DNA of 64,000 nt, taken from the NCBI GenBank assembly GCA_919901745.1, contig CAKKPP010000025.1:1-64000 (forward strand). The letters are read 5' to 3'. Every line of letters begins with the position of its first letter. The first letter of the stretch is position 1. The position numbers and the translations under genes are program-made. Under the pieces are notes generated by a model that saw only the letters and a program-made list of their open reading frames with translations, searched no databases and was not told the DNA's origin. Source of the DNA: Chloroflexota bacterium (lineage in GTDB: Bacteria; Chloroflexota; Limnocylindria; Limnocylindrales; CSP1-4). Shown here piece by piece: positions 33,134 through 43,900 of the stretch.

Positions 33134-34087
33134 TCAGCCCGTGACCAGCTGATGCGACAGTACCTTCCCTCCCTTCAGGGTCGCGATCGCTCCGAACAGC
33201 GCGCCGGTCGAGTACGCGCTCCCGGGGTTGATCGCGAGAGTTCGCCCGATTCGCACGGCACCGCGCGACTCGTGGATGTGGCCGTGGAGCGACAGCACCG
33301 GCTGCCGTCGTTCCAGGAACGATCGGACCGCGGTGCTGCCGACCGGGACCATGACCGTTTCGCCTCCCTCGATGACGATCGACAGATCGTCGCGCAGCTT
33401 GGGCGCCACGTCGAGGGTGACTCCGTGGGGTGGAACGTGCGTGGCAACCACCAGCGGCTTGTCCGGATCGATCTGCACCTCGAGCCCGGCCAGCTGTCGC
33501 TCGATTTCGTCCTCGTCCAGCTCCCTCGTGGTGTGCCATGGGGTTCGGTTGGACGGCCCGAACCCGAGAAGCTGGAACTCCGGAAGCTGGACGACCCGAC
33601 CGTCGGAGTTCACCACCTCGGCCGATTCGCCGAGGACGTCGTCGACGTACCAGCCGTCGTCGTTCCCCGGGATGACGATCGCGCGGATGCCCGTTCCGTG
33701 GAGCCGCTCGTCGGCCAGTGCCAGCCAATCCTGGAGCGTCTGGGCCATCACGCCGGTGAAGACCTCGTCGCGGTGCGCCGGATCCGCGTCGAGGGCGGCG
33801 TAGGAACGCTCATCGCAGCGGTACGGGTAGAAGCCGTTGAAGCGGATCCGCGCCTCGAGTTCGGCGATCTCGGCCTCGGTGCGGGCTGTCTGGAGCCGGC
33901 CGGCGATCCGCGCCTGGACCCGTCCGTCCGTACCTTCCACCAGGGGCACGAGGGCCTTGCCGGTGAGGTCGCCGGCGACGACGATCGTGTCGACCCCGTA
34001 GAACTTCGCCGAGTTGAGGAATTTGCGCCAGCAGACCTCCGAGCCGTGGATGTCGGCCACGACGTAGATGCTCTCGGCGCGAGCCAT
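33134..34087 (-). CDS. Calcineurin-like metallophosphoesterase
   Basis: A 317-residue metallophosphoesterase with the full set of metal motifs: DIHG (residues 12-15), GDLTG near residue 40, GNDDG near residue 145, a His in VATHVPPHG and GHIHE near residue 270. It is cytoplasmic. The substrate is unknown; relatives cleave phosphodiesters, nucleotides or other phosphoesters. It lies only 3 bp after the ureohydrolase gene and 66 bp before the permease, so it is in the operon. How a phosphoesterase fits the presumed amine pathway is unclear. Confidence 0.82.
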   Translation of the reverse strand: MARAESIYVVADIHGSEVCWRKFLNSAKFYGVDTIVVAGDLTGKALVPLVEGTDGRVQARIAGRLQTARTEAEIAELEARIRFNGFYPYRCDERSYAALDADPAHRDEVFTGVMAQTLQDWLALADERLHGTGIRAIVIPGNDDGWYVDDVLGESAEVVNSDGRVVQLPEFQLLGFGPSNRTPWHTTRELDEDEIERQLAGLEVQIDPDKPLVVATHVPPHGVTLDVAPKLRDDLSIVIEGGETVMVPVGSTAVRSFLERRQPVLSLHGHIHESRGAVRIGRTLAINPGSAYSTGALFGAIATLKGGKVLSHQLVTG

Positions 34088-34090
34088 GGG

Positions 34091-35032
34091 TCAGGATCTC
34101 CGGAGCGCGACAAGCGACAGCATCTCGTAGGCGAGGTTGGCGGCAAGGGTCGCCGTCTGACCCGCCGGGTCGTACGCCGGGATGACCTCGACGACATCGA
34201 AGCCGACGAAGTCGATCCCGGTCAGTCCGCGGAGGACGGCCAGCAGGTCGCGGGCCGATGGGCCGCCCGCCTCGGGCGTCCCGGTTCCGGGCGCATAGGC
34301 CGGATCGACGACATCGATATCGAAGCTGATGAACGCCGGTCGGTCTCCGACGCGCTCGCGGATGCGGGCAGCCACGGCCTCGGGTCCGAGGGCGAACAGG
34401 TCTTCGGTCGTCAGGTAGTCCAGCCCCAGCTCGTCGCGCAGGCCCGTCCAGTCCCCCGCGTCGTAGACCGACCCGCGCAGGCCCACCTCGATCGAGTGGG
34501 CCACGTCGACGAGGCCCTCCTCGATGGCCCGCCGCATCCACGTCCCGTGGTTGTACTTCTCGCCGAAGTAGCTGTCCCATGCGTCGGTGTGCGAATCGAA
34601 GTCGATGACGGCGAGCGGACCGCGCGACCGCGTCGCCCGCAGGTGCGGCAGCGTGCACGCATGATCACCGCCGACGAGCAGCGGGATCACCCCGGCCTCA
34701 ACGATCGGCGCCACCGCCGCCTCGATCGCCGCGTAGCTCCGCTCGGTGTAGCCGGGCACGATCGCCACGTCGCCGTAGTCGACGCACGACAGCACCTCGA
34801 ACGGCTTGACCTCGAGGTTGGTGTTGTACGGCCGAAGCATCACGCTCGCGGCGCGGACCGCGTTGGGGCCGAACCGTCCGCCCACGCGGTAGGTCACGCC
34901 GGTGTCGAACGGCACGCCGACGATCGCCACGTCGACGTCAGCGAGGGTCCGCACGTACGGCAGACGGGCGAATGTCGACGGTCCGGTGAATCGTGGGCTC
35001 TGGAGCGAATCCTCGGGCACGTAGCGGGGCAT
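34091..35032 (-). CDS. Ureohydrolase (agmatinase/arginase family)
   Basis: A 313-residue enzyme of the arginase/agmatinase family, which hydrolyses guanidino groups to urea using two Mn ions. Metal motifs are GGDHAC, DFDSHTDAWD and SFDIDVVDPAYAPGTGTPE. The opening VGVPFDTGVTYRVGGRFGPNAVR is typical of agmatinase-like members; guanidinobutyrase, guanidinopropionase and guanidine hydrolase share these motifs, so the substrate is open. ATG 35032 has GGGAGGA upstream. It is the first gene of a six-gene leftward operon with a permease. Confidence 0.87.
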   Translation of the reverse strand: MPRYVPEDSLQSPRFTGPSTFARLPYVRTLADVDVAIVGVPFDTGVTYRVGGRFGPNAVRAASVMLRPYNTNLEVKPFEVLSCVDYGDVAIVPGYTERSYAAIEAAVAPIVEAGVIPLLVGGDHACTLPHLRATRSRGPLAVIDFDSHTDAWDSYFGEKYNHGTWMRRAIEEGLVDVAHSIEVGLRGSVYDAGDWTGLRDELGLDYLTTEDLFALGPEAVAARIRERVGDRPAFISFDIDVVDPAYAPGTGTPEAGGPSARDLLAVLRGLTGIDFVGFDVVEVIPAYDPAGQTATLAANLAYEMLSLVALRRS

Positions 35033-35150
35033 CGGTCCTCCCGGCCTCAGCGGCCACCGAACCGGTCCACGCCGGCGGTGCCGCGGTACATCGTGGATGG
35101 TAGCCTCCCGGTCCACGGTCGTACTGGTGTCCGACCCTATACTCGGCCGC

Positions 35151-35933
35151 ATGACGGAGGCCTCCACACTCGACGATCCCCTGGCCGAGGCCAGGCGGCT
35201 CGTGGAGCTGGCCGAGCGCTCCGGCATGAAGGTTCGCCTGCTCGGCGGTCTGGCTTTTCACGCCCAGGTGCCCACCTGGCTGGCGGAGGTAGAGCGACCG
35301 CGCCGGGATATTGATCTCGCTACGCGAAGCCGGGACCGCAGGGAGGTCACCAGCCTCCTCGTCGGGTGCGGGTACACGCCGGACCGGCGGTACAACGCGC
35401 TGCACGGCCACAAGCAGCTGTACTTCGTCGACGCTCGGACCGGCCGCCCGGTCGACATCCTCGTCGACCGGCTCGAGATGTGCCACCGGTTCGAGTTCGG
35501 CGATCGCCTGGGCCTCGATCCGCTGACCCTGCCCCTGGCGGACCTGCTCCTGTCGAAGCTTCAGATCGTCAGGATCAACCGCAAGGACCTGCTCGACATC
35601 CTCATCCTGCTGCGGGAGCGCGAGCTCGGGAGCGACGATGCCGGCCGAATCAGCGTCACCAGGATCACCAGCCTGACATCCGCCGATTGGGGATGGTGGC
35701 GCACCGTGACCGGCAACCTCGAGCGCCTCGTGGATTTCGCGACCACCGAGCTCCGGCCCCACGAACTCGACACCGGTTCACCGGCGCGACACGACCAGGG
35801 CGAGCAGCTCCGGGCGATCCGTGTCGCGATCGAGCAGGCCCCGAAGTCCATCGGCTGGCGTCTCCGGGCGCGTCTCGGCGACCGGGCGCCCTGGTACGAG
35901 GAGCCCGAGGAGATCGGCCACGGGGCCGAGTAG
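35151..35933 (+). CDS. Nucleotidyltransferase-like protein
   Basis: A 260-residue protein with features of the minimal nucleotidyltransferase fold: a GG turn (LLGGLAFHAQ) and a DxD-like RDIDLATRSRD, then a third acidic strand PVDILVDRLEMCHRFEFGDRL and a helical part with LADLLLSKLQIVRINRKDLLDILILL. This resembles DUF1814/AbiEii-type or uncharacterised NTase relatives. No antitoxin partner is visible on either side, so a toxin role is not supported. It is divergent from the ureohydrolase gene and converges with rpoD. Confidence 0.6.
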   Translation: MTEASTLDDPLAEARRLVELAERSGMKVRLLGGLAFHAQVPTWLAEVERPRRDIDLATRSRDRREVTSLLVGCGYTPDRRYNALHGHKQLYFVDARTGRPVDILVDRLEMCHRFEFGDRLGLDPLTLPLADLLLSKLQIVRINRKDLLDILILLRERELGSDDAGRISVTRITSLTSADWGWWRTVTGNLERLVDFATTELRPHELDTGSPARHDQGEQLRAIRVAIEQAPKSIGWRLRARLGDRAPWYEEPEEIGHGAE

Positions 35934-35969
35934 CCTCGTCCGCGCCCGGCCCAGTGTTGAGCCGAGTGT

Positions 35970-37682
<1,713 letters not shown>

Positions 37683-37712
37683 TCGGCGGTTCCTCCGGCT
37701 GGGGTTCGATGG

Positions 37713-39806
37713 CTATGACGTTGCGGTGGTGACGGGCGTTCGACGGCTGAGCAGGCGGGTCTGCTCGCGCCGCCGGTCCAGGGAGAGACGCTGTTCGTTG
37801 ATCGATCGTCGCTCAGAGGCAAGACGCTCGATCGCGGCGCGGTCGCCGTCGCGTTCGGCTTCGGCGATGTTGGCCTCGTTGAACTCGGCCCGATCACGAA
37901 GCTGGTTCTCCTCGAGGTCGATGACCAGCCGCTCGATCTCATAGGTGACGCGGTGCTCGGGCAGGTCGCGCGCATCGGGCCCGCCCTTCGCGTACAGGGC
38001 CCTGGCGAGCGCCGCCGTTTCCTCGTCGAGTCCCGCGATGAACGCGGCAGAATCGAACGGCGGGTGAACGCCGGCATCGTCCACGGCCCGGGCGAGGACC
38101 AGCGCTCGGAACAGCTCGCGGGCGACCTGCGACGGCAGCAGGTCCGGGCCAACCGACTCGACGACGCGGAGCTGGGCCGCCGGTACGAGCAGAACGAGTC
38201 GGAGCAGCTCGGCCTCGTGGGGTGAGATCGCGCGCAGGATCTCGGTCACCGGGAGTGCATCGGCCGACCCGATCACGGATTCGGCCGTGATCCGGCCAAC
38301 CACGTTGCCTGCCCCCCCGCCGGATCGAGCGGCACCGATCAGCCCATCGCGACGGTGCAGGACCTCGAGGAGCACCCGCTCTTCCACCCCGCTGGCCTGG
38401 CGGATCTGCTGCAGATAGGCGTCGCGCATGATCGGGTTCGGGACGGCGCGGATGGTCGGCATGAGCGCGTCGACGAAGTGGGCCTTGCCAGTCGCCGTCT
38501 TCAGGTCGTGCCCACGTGCCGTTGAATCGATCAGGTAATCGACGATCGGCTGCGCCGTCCGTACCTCCTCGCGCCATCGATCGGGCGTTTCGCGCACGAC
38601 CTCGTCCGGATCCTTGCCGTCGGGAAGTCGAACGACGCGGACCTCGTCCAGCTCGACCCCGCTGTCCGAGACGGCAAGCTGGCCGATGAGCGCCTCGAGC
38701 GCACGAGCACCGAGGGCGCCGGCCTTCTCACCGGCGGCATCGACGTCGTAGGCGAGGGCGATCCTCTTCGCATAGCGGGTCAACAGGGCGACCTGGCCGG
38801 GCGTCAACGCGGTGCCGAGCGACGCGACGACATTGTCGAAACCGGCCTGATGCGCCATCAGGGCGTCGGTGTACCCCTCGACGATGACCGCCTGACCGGA
38901 CTTGCGGATGGGACCCTTGGCCTTGTCGATGAGATAGAGGGTGCGGCTCTTGTCGAACAGCGGCGTGGCCGGCGTGTTCAGGTACTTGGGCCCGGTGTCG
39001 CGCCCGTCCTGGCCTTCCGAACCGAGGATCCGGCCACCAAGGCCAACGGCATGGCCGTTCTGGTCGCGGATCGGGAAGAGGACGCGGCCCCGGAACTTGT
39101 CGTAGACGCCCACGCCCCGGCCGGATCGACCCGGCGCCGCCAGACCCACCTCCACGAGCTCTTCAGGACGGATGTCGCGTTTCTCGACGAGGCGCCGGCT
39201 CAGCGTCTCCCAGCCCTCCGGCGCCCAACCCAGCTGCGCCTTCTCGATCGTCTCGTCGGTGAAGCCACGGCCACGCAGATACTCGAGCGCGGCCTGGCCG
39301 ACCTTCGATCCGACAAGCACCTGGTGGTAGAAGGCGATCCCCGTCTCGAGCACATCGCGCAGGCGCGCCCGACGGGCGTCCTCGCGTTTCGTACGTTCGT
39401 CGATCTCCACGCCGGCCTTCGATGCCAGCTGGCGGAGCGCCTCGGGAAACGGCACGGAATCGCGCTGCATGACGAAGCTGAAGATGTCCCCGCCCAGGCC
39501 GCACCCGAAGCACTTCCAGCTCTCGCGGGCAGGGGTGACGACGAAGGAGGGTGTCTTCTCGCCGTGGAACGGGCACAGGCCCTTGTAGGTGGTGCCCGCC
39601 TTCTTCAGCTGGACGCTCTCCCCGACGACGTCGACGACGCTCAGCTTGCTCTTGACTTCGGCTGCGACGCCTCCGGCCAATGCTCCTCCGTTGGACTCCG
39701 CCCCGGCGAGACCCGTGCCGCCTGGTTCACGGCTTCTCTTGATGAATACCGCGCTTCCGATCGGTTCGTTCGCCCGCCGACCCCCGTCCGGTCGATCGCC
39801 GGACAT
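37713..39806 (-). CDS. dnaG: DNA primase
   Basis: A DnaG primase of 697 residues from ATG 39806. The zinc site is Cys78/His81 and Cys99/Cys102 (CPFHGEKTPSF and CFGCG). The TOPRIM core has VIVEGYTDALMAHQ and AYDVDAAGEKA, and a helicase-binding C-terminal domain follows. The first 47 residues are low-complexity and not family-like. A TTG at 39680 with GGAGGAG just upstream would start the protein where DnaG proteins usually begin, so the true product may be about 655 residues. Upstream lies an inverted repeat at 39814-39836. Confidence 0.93.
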   Translation of the reverse strand: MSGDRPDGGRRANEPIGSAVFIKRSREPGGTGLAGAESNGGALAGGVAAEVKSKLSVVDVVGESVQLKKAGTTYKGLCPFHGEKTPSFVVTPARESWKCFGCGLGGDIFSFVMQRDSVPFPEALRQLASKAGVEIDERTKREDARRARLRDVLETGIAFYHQVLVGSKVGQAALEYLRGRGFTDETIEKAQLGWAPEGWETLSRRLVEKRDIRPEELVEVGLAAPGRSGRGVGVYDKFRGRVLFPIRDQNGHAVGLGGRILGSEGQDGRDTGPKYLNTPATPLFDKSRTLYLIDKAKGPIRKSGQAVIVEGYTDALMAHQAGFDNVVASLGTALTPGQVALLTRYAKRIALAYDVDAAGEKAGALGARALEALIGQLAVSDSGVELDEVRVVRLPDGKDPDEVVRETPDRWREEVRTAQPIVDYLIDSTARGHDLKTATGKAHFVDALMPTIRAVPNPIMRDAYLQQIRQASGVEERVLLEVLHRRDGLIGAARSGGGAGNVVGRITAESVIGSADALPVTEILRAISPHEAELLRLVLLVPAAQLRVVESVGPDLLPSQVARELFRALVLARAVDDAGVHPPFDSAAFIAGLDEETAALARALYAKGGPDARDLPEHRVTYEIERLVIDLEENQLRDRAEFNEANIAEAERDGDRAAIERLASERRSINEQRLSLDRRREQTRLLSRRTPVTTATS

Positions 39807-39813
39807 GACTGCG

Positions 39814-39836
39814 GGCCTGTCAAGACTTGACAGGCC
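39814..39836. promoter_or_regulatory. Perfect inverted repeat upstream of dnaG with repeated CTTGACA
   Basis: Arms GGCCTGTCAAG and CTTGACAGGCC are perfect 11-bp complements around a single A. CTTGACA recurs at 39857 and 39869. Each carries a -35-like TTGACA on the plus strand, and the left arm carries one on the minus strand, but no good -10 follows at the right distance. It could be an operator for dnaG-rpoD expression, which would favour the TTG 39680 start. Confidence 0.45.
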
Positions 39837-40214
39837 ACCAGGCGCTCATTCTAGGGCTTGACAAAGGTCTTGACAAGAACCGGAACTGCGACTCGGAACA
39901 AGTTGCGACCCGTGGTGGGCGGCCGTCCTGACCTGGAGACGCATCTCGACGCTTCGGAGCGTATCGTGCGCACCTGCGCAATCATGCTCGCTGGGGACCG
40001 AACCGTTGCTTCCATTGCTCGGACACGTCTGGCCGATCGCCATGGGGACCCGTGTTACGTTCACCGCGATTGCGCGCGCGGTGGGCCTATACCTCGCGAG
40101 GCGCCTCGGTTGCTTCCTGACCGAGCTCCCGCTCGGGACACCGACGGCGCGCCAGGCGGTGGCGGGCGCCTGGCGCGTCCCAGCTCCCCGGCCGCCGGTC
40201 ACGGAGGTTGCGTG
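39837..40214. other. Intergenic stretch without a recognised gene
   Basis: About 380 bp between dnaG and the next plus-strand gene. It holds two CTTGACA repeats near its left end and a short open frame (40006-40215, about 69 residues, TTG start, stop touching the next ATG) that looks only weakly protein-like. A weak promoter candidate (TTGCGC at 40067, TATACC at 40088, 15-bp spacer) could serve the gene at 40215. Confidence 0.4.
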
Positions 40215-40754
40215 ATGCACGGCCCAGCTCCCGATCTCGGCGGTCCCGAAGCACCGCCTGGCCAGCCTGGGTGGATCGGGGATCCCCTGCGCGTCTGGTT
40301 CGCTGCCAATCGCGGGCGGTTCACAGATGAGGCACTCGTCGCAGCAGCAATCGGGGCGGGCCACCCGGAAGACGCGGTCCGCGCCGCGCTCGAACGCGTC
40401 GTCGACGCCGAGGTGTCGGCCCCGGTGCGCGCTCGCGCCCGCAAGCTCATCACCTTGCTCTACATCGGCGGCTACGTCGTCCTGTCCGGCGGAATGGTGC
40501 TTGACCTGGGAACGAACGCAGGACTCGGGCCCGGCCCCGTGATCCCCGTCATCGGAACCGTCTTCCTGACCGTCACCCTGGGGCTCGCGTTCGCGGTTTC
40601 GCGTGTCTGGCTTGGTCGACGCGTGCGGGCCACGGCCGCCACCGGGGCCCTCCCGATCCTCTTGTCGGTGCCGGTCGTCCTGTGGCTTGGGGTCTCGGGC
40701 CTATGTGTCTGGAGCGGACTGCCGTTCGGACTGTTCTGGTATTCGCCCTCCTGA
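40215..40754 (+). CDS. Hypothetical membrane protein
   Basis: A 179-residue protein. The N-terminal 75 residues are soluble, with a short helical module (RFTDEALVAAAIGAGHPEDAVRAALER) that resembles a UBA-like or small helical fold. Three hydrophobic helices follow (LITLLYIGGYVVLSGGMVLDLG, VIPVIGTVFLTVTLGLAFAV and LPILLSVPVVLWLGVSGLCVW). I recognise no family. The start is set at ATG 40215 with GGAGG 8 nt upstream, and the frame upstream has no protein-like character. Confidence 0.7.
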   Translation: MHGPAPDLGGPEAPPGQPGWIGDPLRVWFAANRGRFTDEALVAAAIGAGHPEDAVRAALERVVDAEVSAPVRARARKLITLLYIGGYVVLSGGMVLDLGTNAGLGPGPVIPVIGTVFLTVTLGLAFAVSRVWLGRRVRATAATGALPILLSVPVVLWLGVSGLCVWSGLPFGLFWYSPS

Positions 40755-40953
40755 TCACCTCGTGATCCAGGAGCTCATGTGCTCGAGCTCGATCGCGACA
40801 CCCCCCCGCGTCTCCGACTGGTACGCGAGGCCGCGATGACGCCGATCCGGATCGACTGGTCAGAACGTGCATGCAACACCAGCGCCCACCAACCGTCTCA
40901 GGGACGGCACGCTGGCCGTTCCGGCCGCCGAGTTCCGCTGGGTGAGGGCGTAG

Positions 40954-43900
40954 ATGCGAGCCGTCGATCGAGTGTGGCGTCCCAGGTCACCGCGCCAGGC
41001 AACAGCCGTGGCCGTCGCCCTTGTGGGTGTCGTGATCGTCGCGTCCGCGATCTTCGTCAACCGTGCCGGCCCCGTTCCACCCGCCTCGCCCTCACCGGGG
41101 AGCACCCAGCCGGCCTCCCCGACTCCCTCCCCGGATCCGGTCGCGTGGTCGCGCCTCGAACTCGCGCCGTTCAGTGCCGTCGCGTCGCTCGAACCGACGA
41201 CCGCCGATCGCGCCGGCGTCGCCGTCGATTCCGCGTTCATCCTGACCAGCCTGGCCGGGGATGACCCCGCGGACCTCGCGAGCCGCCTCGAAATCTCGCC
41301 CACCACGCCGTTCGCGGTAGCGTCCCTTGACGACCGCGCCACCGTGCGCGTTCAGCCATCGACGGCCCTGGTGGCCGGCGAGTTGTACCGGGTCGCCCTG
41401 CGGGCTCCTGACGGATCGCTCCAGGCATCGTGGGCCTTCACGACCAGGTCGCCGCTGCGGGTCGAGACGACCATCCCGGGCGATCGGACGACGGCCGTTC
41501 CCCTGGACGCCGGCATCGAGGTCGCCTTTGACCAGCCAGGGGCGGGCGCGATGGAGGCGCACTTCGCCATCCAGCCGTCGGTGAAGGGTCGCTTCGAACA
41601 GCACGGACGAACGCAGGTCTTCGTCCCGGACAAGCTCGAGCCGGCCACGCTCTACACGGTGACGATCCGATCCGGGTTGCCCGTCGACGGCGCTCCCGAC
41701 CTGGCGATGGCGGCTGACCACGTCTTCCGATTCGAGACGAAACCGGCCTCGGCTTCGGCTGCCGCGTGGTACCGGTTCGGCCGCGATGTCGTGGAGGTGA
41801 GCCCCGCGGAAGCTCCAATCCTGGCCATCCAAGCGGTGGACCCAGGCTTCAATCAGACGACGACGGTGCCCGGGACGGTCGCCGTCAGCGTCTATCGCCT
41901 TCCGTCCCTGGAGGCCGCGACGACGGTCCTGCGGAGCTACCTCGATGCGCCGCGCTGGACGGACTGGACGGACCCGCGGATGCCAACGTCGGGCCTGGCC
42001 GTTACCCAACGGTTCGACGCAGAGCCCGAACCCATCGCCGACTCGGATGAGCGCATCCTGCGGTTCCCGGACCGGCTGGCTGTCGGTTGGTACATCGTGG
42101 AGATCGCCGGCGCTCGTTCGGCGCAGGCCTTCCTCCAGGTGACCCCGGTGTCGGCCTGGGTGACCGTGGCGATCGACCGAACGGTGGTCTGGGCAAACGA
42201 CACGGCGACCGGCGCGCCAATTGCCGGCGCCACTGCCGAGGTCGTGGGCGGAACCAAGCTCGGGACCGCGAATCGTGACGGCCTGCTCCTGGCCGCGACC
42301 CCAACCGCCCTCATCCCGCCCGCCGAGATCGGCAAGTCCGATCGCCGCGATCCCGGGCCGCTCATCGTGGTTCGCGCCCCGTCCGGGCAGGCCGTCCTCG
42401 TCCCCTTCCATCTGCCCACGTACGGCAATGCCTACCGCGGCGAGTGGTGGTCCGGCAACCAGATGGTCGACGACAGCTCCTGGTCGCTCCTCTTCACGGA
42501 CCGTTCGCTGTTCCGACGGGACGACACGATCGCGGCCTGGGGTTACGTCCGGGGACGCCTGGACGGGCGCGTTCCGTCCAGCGTCGAGATCCGGATCATC
42601 CGCCAGGACGCAGTCGACCTCGACAACCCACCGGTGATCGAACGGACGACGGTGTCGCCGGACGCCATGGGTGCGTACAACGCCTCGTTGAAGCTCGTCG
42701 GCGTGCCGCTTGGCAACTACGCCGTCCAGGCCTTGGCCGACGGCCGTGTCGCCACCTCGACGTGGGTCCAGGTCACGGTCATTCGCAAGCCGACGTATGA
42801 GCTCTCGATCACCCCCGACCACTTCGCGATCGTGTCCGGGACCCCCGTTCCGGCGAGCCTGGAGGCGCGCTTCTTCGACGGCCAGCCGGCCCCGTCGGTC
42901 GCCCTCCGCGTCCACCAGGACCCGGAGGCGACGGCCACCACGGATCGCACCGGTCAGGCACAGGTCACCCTCGCGCCGCGGACCGAGCCTGCTGCCGAGG
43001 ACGCAACGAGCTGGCAAGCGTATGTCACCCCGGCGCGCGCGGAGGCGGCGCTATCAGACGCTGCCACGAACCTGCTCGTGTTCCCGACAGGGGTCCACCT
43101 CGACGCAAGCGGGGTCGTGAGCGGCCGGCGCCTCGAGCTCATCGGCGACCTGCACCAGGTTGACCTGGCCCGCCTGGATCGCGAGATCGCAGCGGGCGAC
43201 TGGAGCGGCGACCCGGATGGCGAACCGGTCGCAGGGCGTGGCGTCCACGCCATCATCACCGAGCTCATCCCGGTTCGGCGCCAGGTCGGGACCGACTACG
43301 ACTTCATCAACAAGGTCGTCGTGCCACGCTACCAGTACAACATCGTGCGCAAGGCCGTCGGCTCCTTCGACGTCACGACCGGGGCCGATGGCTCGTTTGC
43401 CCTGTCGACCGTGGTTCCCGACGGGGAGCACCAGTACGAGGTGATCCTGACCACGCGGGACGACGCGGGCCGGACGCAGAAGCGAACCACCTACGCGGGC
43501 AAGCCGTGGGTCGACCCCGCGCAGGACTTCATCCGATTCGAGACCGCGGTCGGTGCGGATGATGTGGTCCGCGAGTACCGGATCGGTGACACGGTCGAAC
43601 TGACCATGACCGACGGGCAGCAGGCGCTGCCGACCGGTGGTTCCAACCGGTATCTCTACCTCGTGTCTCAGCGCGGTCTTCGCTCGGCGATCGTGGATGA
43701 CCAGCCGCGGTTCAGCACCCGGTTCGAGGCATCCCATGCGCCCGGCGTGTTCATCATCGGCGTCCGGTTCACGGGTCGGACCTACGCGCCGAAGGCGGAC
43801 AAGTGGGCAAACTTCGACACCGCCTCCCGGGCCCTCACCGTCACGATCACCAGCGACCGCGACCGATATCGGCCGGGGGACGCGGCAACATTCTCAATTC

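Noticed and set aside
31319-35314. Open frame of about 1330 codons on the plus strand
   Set aside because: It runs opposite six recognised minus-strand genes, and its translation is Arg/Asp/Glu/His-rich without any domain, as expected of the antisense frame in high-GC DNA.
35151-35933. AbiEii-type toxin of a toxin-antitoxin pair
   Set aside because: No antitoxin-like gene is adjacent; the neighbours are rpoD and a divergent ureohydrolase.
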